Source: Pseudomonadota bacterium
GTDB lineage: Bacteria; Pseudomonadota; Alphaproteobacteria; Rhodospirillales; Casp-alpha2
Direction of reading: 5' to 3'
Length of the DNA stretch: 7,159 nt
Assembly (NCBI GenBank): GCA_027620395.1
Contig: JAQBZY010000063.1
Location: forward strand, 1 to 7,159
Numbering within the stretch: position 1 is the first letter of the stretch; each line of letters begins with the position of its first letter. Below are positions 6,047 through 7,159 of the stretch, one piece after another. A program made the position numbers and the translations under genes. A model generated the notes under the pieces. That model made no database searches. It was not told the DNA's origin and saw nothing but the letters and a program-made list of their open reading frames with translations.

Positions 6047-6778
6047 ATGCATTTCCGTGATCGCCCCGATTTGGTCGGCGTCATCGGCGGCATGGGTCCG
6101 CTCGCCGGCGCCGATTTCATGACCAAGGTAATCCAGTTGACGCCGGGCGAGCATGATGCCGATCACGTGCCGCTGATCGTTTGCTCCTGCCCGCAATTAC
6201 CCGAACGCGTGCCCGCGATCATGACCGACGACGCTCCGTCGCCGTTGCCGGCCCTGGTCGATAGGGTGCGGTTTCTCGTCGATGCCGGCGCCAAGGCATT
6301 GGCCATGCCCTGTAATACGGCGCATTATTGGTATGACGACATGGCGGCGAAAGCGGGCGTGCCGTTCATCCATATTGCCGATGCCGCCGTGGCGGCATTG
6401 GTGCGGCGGGGCGTGCCGAAGGGCCCCGTTGGATTGATCGGCACCAAGGGCACGATCAAGGCTAAAATTTACGAACCGCGTTTGGCGGCAGCTGGCTACA
6501 GCTGCATCGCGGCGAACCAAGCGGTGATATCGGAAATAGTGCTTCCGGGAATTGAGCTGGTGAAACGCAATCGGCTTGCCGAGGCCGCAACATTGTTCGA
6601 ACGCGCGGTCCGCATCTTGGTCGAAACGGCCGCGGTGCCGGTGGTGTTGCTCGCGTGCACGGAAATTCCGGTCGGGATCGGCAATCCCGTTGGCTGGCTG
6701 GCTCAGCACACACTCGATCCAAATGCCGCGCTGGCGCAGGCGACGGTCGATTGGGCATTGCAGCAGCGTAACGGTTGA
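6047..6778 (+). CDS. Aspartate/glutamate racemase family protein
   Basis: The 243-aa cytoplasmic protein has the two-domain Asp/Glu racemase pattern: G-V-I-G-G-M-G-P-L-A (11-20) at the N-terminus, the first catalytic Cys in M-P-C89-N-T-A-H93, and the second in L-L-A-C204-T-E-I-P (201-208). In PLP-independent racemases these two Cys act as opposing acid and base at the alpha carbon, so an active racemase is expected. The layout is closer to aspartate racemase/YgeA than to the glutamate racemase (MurI) of cell-wall synthesis, and the G-L-I-G-T-K-G-T segment (129-136) fits that subgroup. AGGA at 6035-6038 overlaps the ATPase stop region and lies 8 nt before the ATG, so it is co-transcribed with the transporter. 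It probably interconverts D- and L-forms of the imported amino acid or an analogue. Substrate breadth in this family is wide, so Asp is likely but not certain. Confidence 0.9.
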   Translation: MHFRDRPDLVGVIGGMGPLAGADFMTKVIQLTPGEHDADHVPLIVCSCPQLPERVPAIMTDDAPSPLPALVDRVRFLVDAGAKALAMPCNTAHYWYDDMAAKAGVPFIHIADAAVAALVRRGVPKGPVGLIGTKGTIKAKIYEPRLAAAGYSCIAANQAVISEIVLPGIELVKRNRLAEAATLFERAVRILVETAAVPVVLLACTEIPVGIGNPVGWLAQHTLDPNAALAQATVDWALQQRNG

Positions 6779-6997
6779 TCGGCGACTTGGTCCGGAGTCC
6801 GGATGATCGGGCCTGAGTAGATTGTGTCCGTCGCAAGCAATTTGGTTAGTTATGTCATGAGCTATATTCACGGCGCACGGGTCGATGGCGGCATTGCCGC
6901 GGCGGCATCTCCGTCCCGCTGAAGATACGCCTTGAGTGGCGGCATCTAAGCGGCAGGCCAAAGTGGATATTTCCGCAGGCACCGAACGATGCCCGGA

Positions 6998-7013
6998 CTT
7001 GACGTTGGTCAAG
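6998..7013. repeat. Perfect 6-4-6 inverted repeat upstream of TrpD2-like gene
   Basis: CTTGAC-GTTG-GTCAAG is a perfect dyad of the same geometry as those in the LysR intergenic region but with a different half-site. It includes a TTGAC that resembles a -35 core, yet no -10 lies at the right distance. It could be an operator or the first of two tandem hairpins in the leader. Confidence 0.4.
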
Positions 7014-7015
7014 GC

Positions 7016-7052
7016 CGGTGGGAACGGCATTTGTCTAAATGCCGTTCAACCG
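7016..7052 (+). ncRNA. Strong hairpin in the leader of the TrpD2-like gene
   Basis: GAACGGCATTT (7022-7032) and AAATGCCGTTC (7037-7047) form a perfect 11-bp stem with the 4-nt loop GTCT. CGGT (7016-7019) and ACCG (7049-7052) add 4 bp beyond a 2x1 internal loop. It ends 14 nt before the ATG at 7067 and just before the GAGAG Shine-Dalgarno-like run (7056-7060). No T-run follows, so it is more likely a leader or translation-control structure, or a protein-binding dyad, than a terminator. Confidence 0.6.
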
Positions 7053-7066
7053 ACCGAGAGTATTCG

Positions 7067-7159
7067 ATGCCGAATGACCACCCGTTCGCGCCCTATCTTC
7101 GAGCCATCGGAAAGGGGCCAAATCTATCGCGCACCTTGAGCTTCGACGAAGCGCTGTAT
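7067..7159 (+). CDS. TrpD2/YbiB-like glycosyltransferase-fold protein, N-terminal part (cut by window edge)
   Basis: The last 93 bases give 31 in-frame codons: M-P-N-D-H-P-F-A-P-Y-L-R-A-I-G-K-G-P-N-L, then S-R-T-L-S-F-D-E-A-L-Y. The H-P-F-A-P-x-x-R-x-x-G-K-G pattern followed by a short loop and x-x-x-E-A is how alphaproteobacterial proteins annotated as glycosyl transferase or anthranilate phosphoribosyltransferase-like (TrpD2/YbiB group) begin, with the helical N-terminal domain of the nucleoside phosphorylase/TrpD fold. The E. coli YbiB relative binds nucleic acid rather than acting as a plain TrpD, so tryptophan synthesis should not be assumed. GAGAG at 7056-7060 lies 6 nt upstream of the ATG. 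It is separated from the racemase by 288 bp with its own leader structure, so it is probably a separate unit unrelated to the transporter operon. Only 31 residues are visible, hence the moderate confidence. Confidence 0.6.
   Translation, partial: MPNDHPFAPYLRAIGKGPNLSRTLSFDEALY

Larger units (their letters stand above)
6779..7066. other. Gap of 288 bp between racemase and TrpD2-like gene
   Basis: I see no convincing gene here. The gap holds a TCCGGA-G-TCCGGA repeat (6791-6803) just after the racemase stop, a weak promoter-like pair on the plus strand (TTGGTT 6842-6847, TATATT 6863-6868, 15-bp spacer), GGCGGCAT three times (6887-6894, 6901-6908, 6938-6945; the last two extend to GGCGGCATCT), and the two inverted repeats listed separately. 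No clear intrinsic terminator with a T-run was found for the upstream operon. Confidence 0.5.

Noticed and set aside
6047..6778. Glutamate racemase for peptidoglycan (MurI)
   Set aside because: The motif context (G-V-I-G-G-M-G-P near the start, P-C-N-T-A-H) and the transporter-operon setting fit the aspartate racemase/YgeA group better.
6789..6813. Intrinsic terminator after the racemase
   Set aside because: GGTCCG and CGGGCC can pair only as 6 bp with a G-U and a 13-nt loop, and no T-run follows. This is too weak to call.
6197..7030. 277-codon open frame on the minus strand opposite the racemase and the following gap
   Set aside because: It lies antisense to an intact racemase, shows no family pattern, and has composition typical of a shadow frame.
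6936..7139. 67-codon plus-strand frame from a GTG in the racemase-TrpD2 gap
   Set aside because: It crosses the strong hairpin and overlaps, in another frame, the codons that match a TrpD2-like N-terminus; the translation is not recognisable.

Overview
The window looks like chromosomal DNA of a Gram-negative proteobacterium, most likely an alphaproteobacterium. The support is GC-rich third positions in every gene, a LysR-type regulator, a periplasmic binding protein with a cleavable signal peptide, and a Glt-type amino-acid ABC transporter. I did not compute base composition and cannot name a genus. No tRNA, rRNA, insertion sequence, phage gene or CRISPR array was seen.

Layout. At the left edge, on the minus strand, is the start of a LysR-family regulator (140 to below 1). 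It is divergent from a tightly packed plus-strand cluster, and the 106-bp gap between them holds overlapping divergent promoter-like elements and two perfect 6-4-6 inverted repeats. The plus-strand order is: class III PLP-dependent aminotransferase or decarboxylase-like protein (247-1632); a possible 21-codon coupling ORF (1629-1694); FAD-dependent amine or amino-acid oxidoreductase of the DAO/sarcosine oxidase/FOXRED1 type (1684-2847); GltI-like acidic amino-acid binding protein (2965-3843); a strong intercistronic hairpin (3855-3899); GltJ-like permease with a TTG start (3928-4650); GltK-like permease (4652-5311); GltL-like ATPase (5308-6036); and an Asp/Glu racemase (6047-6778). A 288-bp gap with several inverted repeats follows, then the first 31 codons of a TrpD2/YbiB-like glycosyltransferase-fold protein (7067 to beyond 7159), probably a separate transcription unit.

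How the genes may work together. The transporter should bring an acidic amino acid, or a close relative, across the inner membrane. The racemase could invert its alpha carbon. The flavoprotein could oxidise an amine or N-substituted amino acid, and the PLP enzyme could move or remove the amino group. The LysR protein is the obvious candidate regulator. The combination suggests a dedicated route for using an unusual acidic amino acid (D-form, N-alkylated or alpha-substituted). That substrate is inference: each family is recognisable, but the exact reactions of the two enzymes at the front of the operon are not. The PLP enzyme resembles 2,2-dialkylglycine decarboxylase but lacks some of its active-site residues. 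The flavoprotein has a Cys at the position used for covalent FAD attachment in monomeric sarcosine oxidase.
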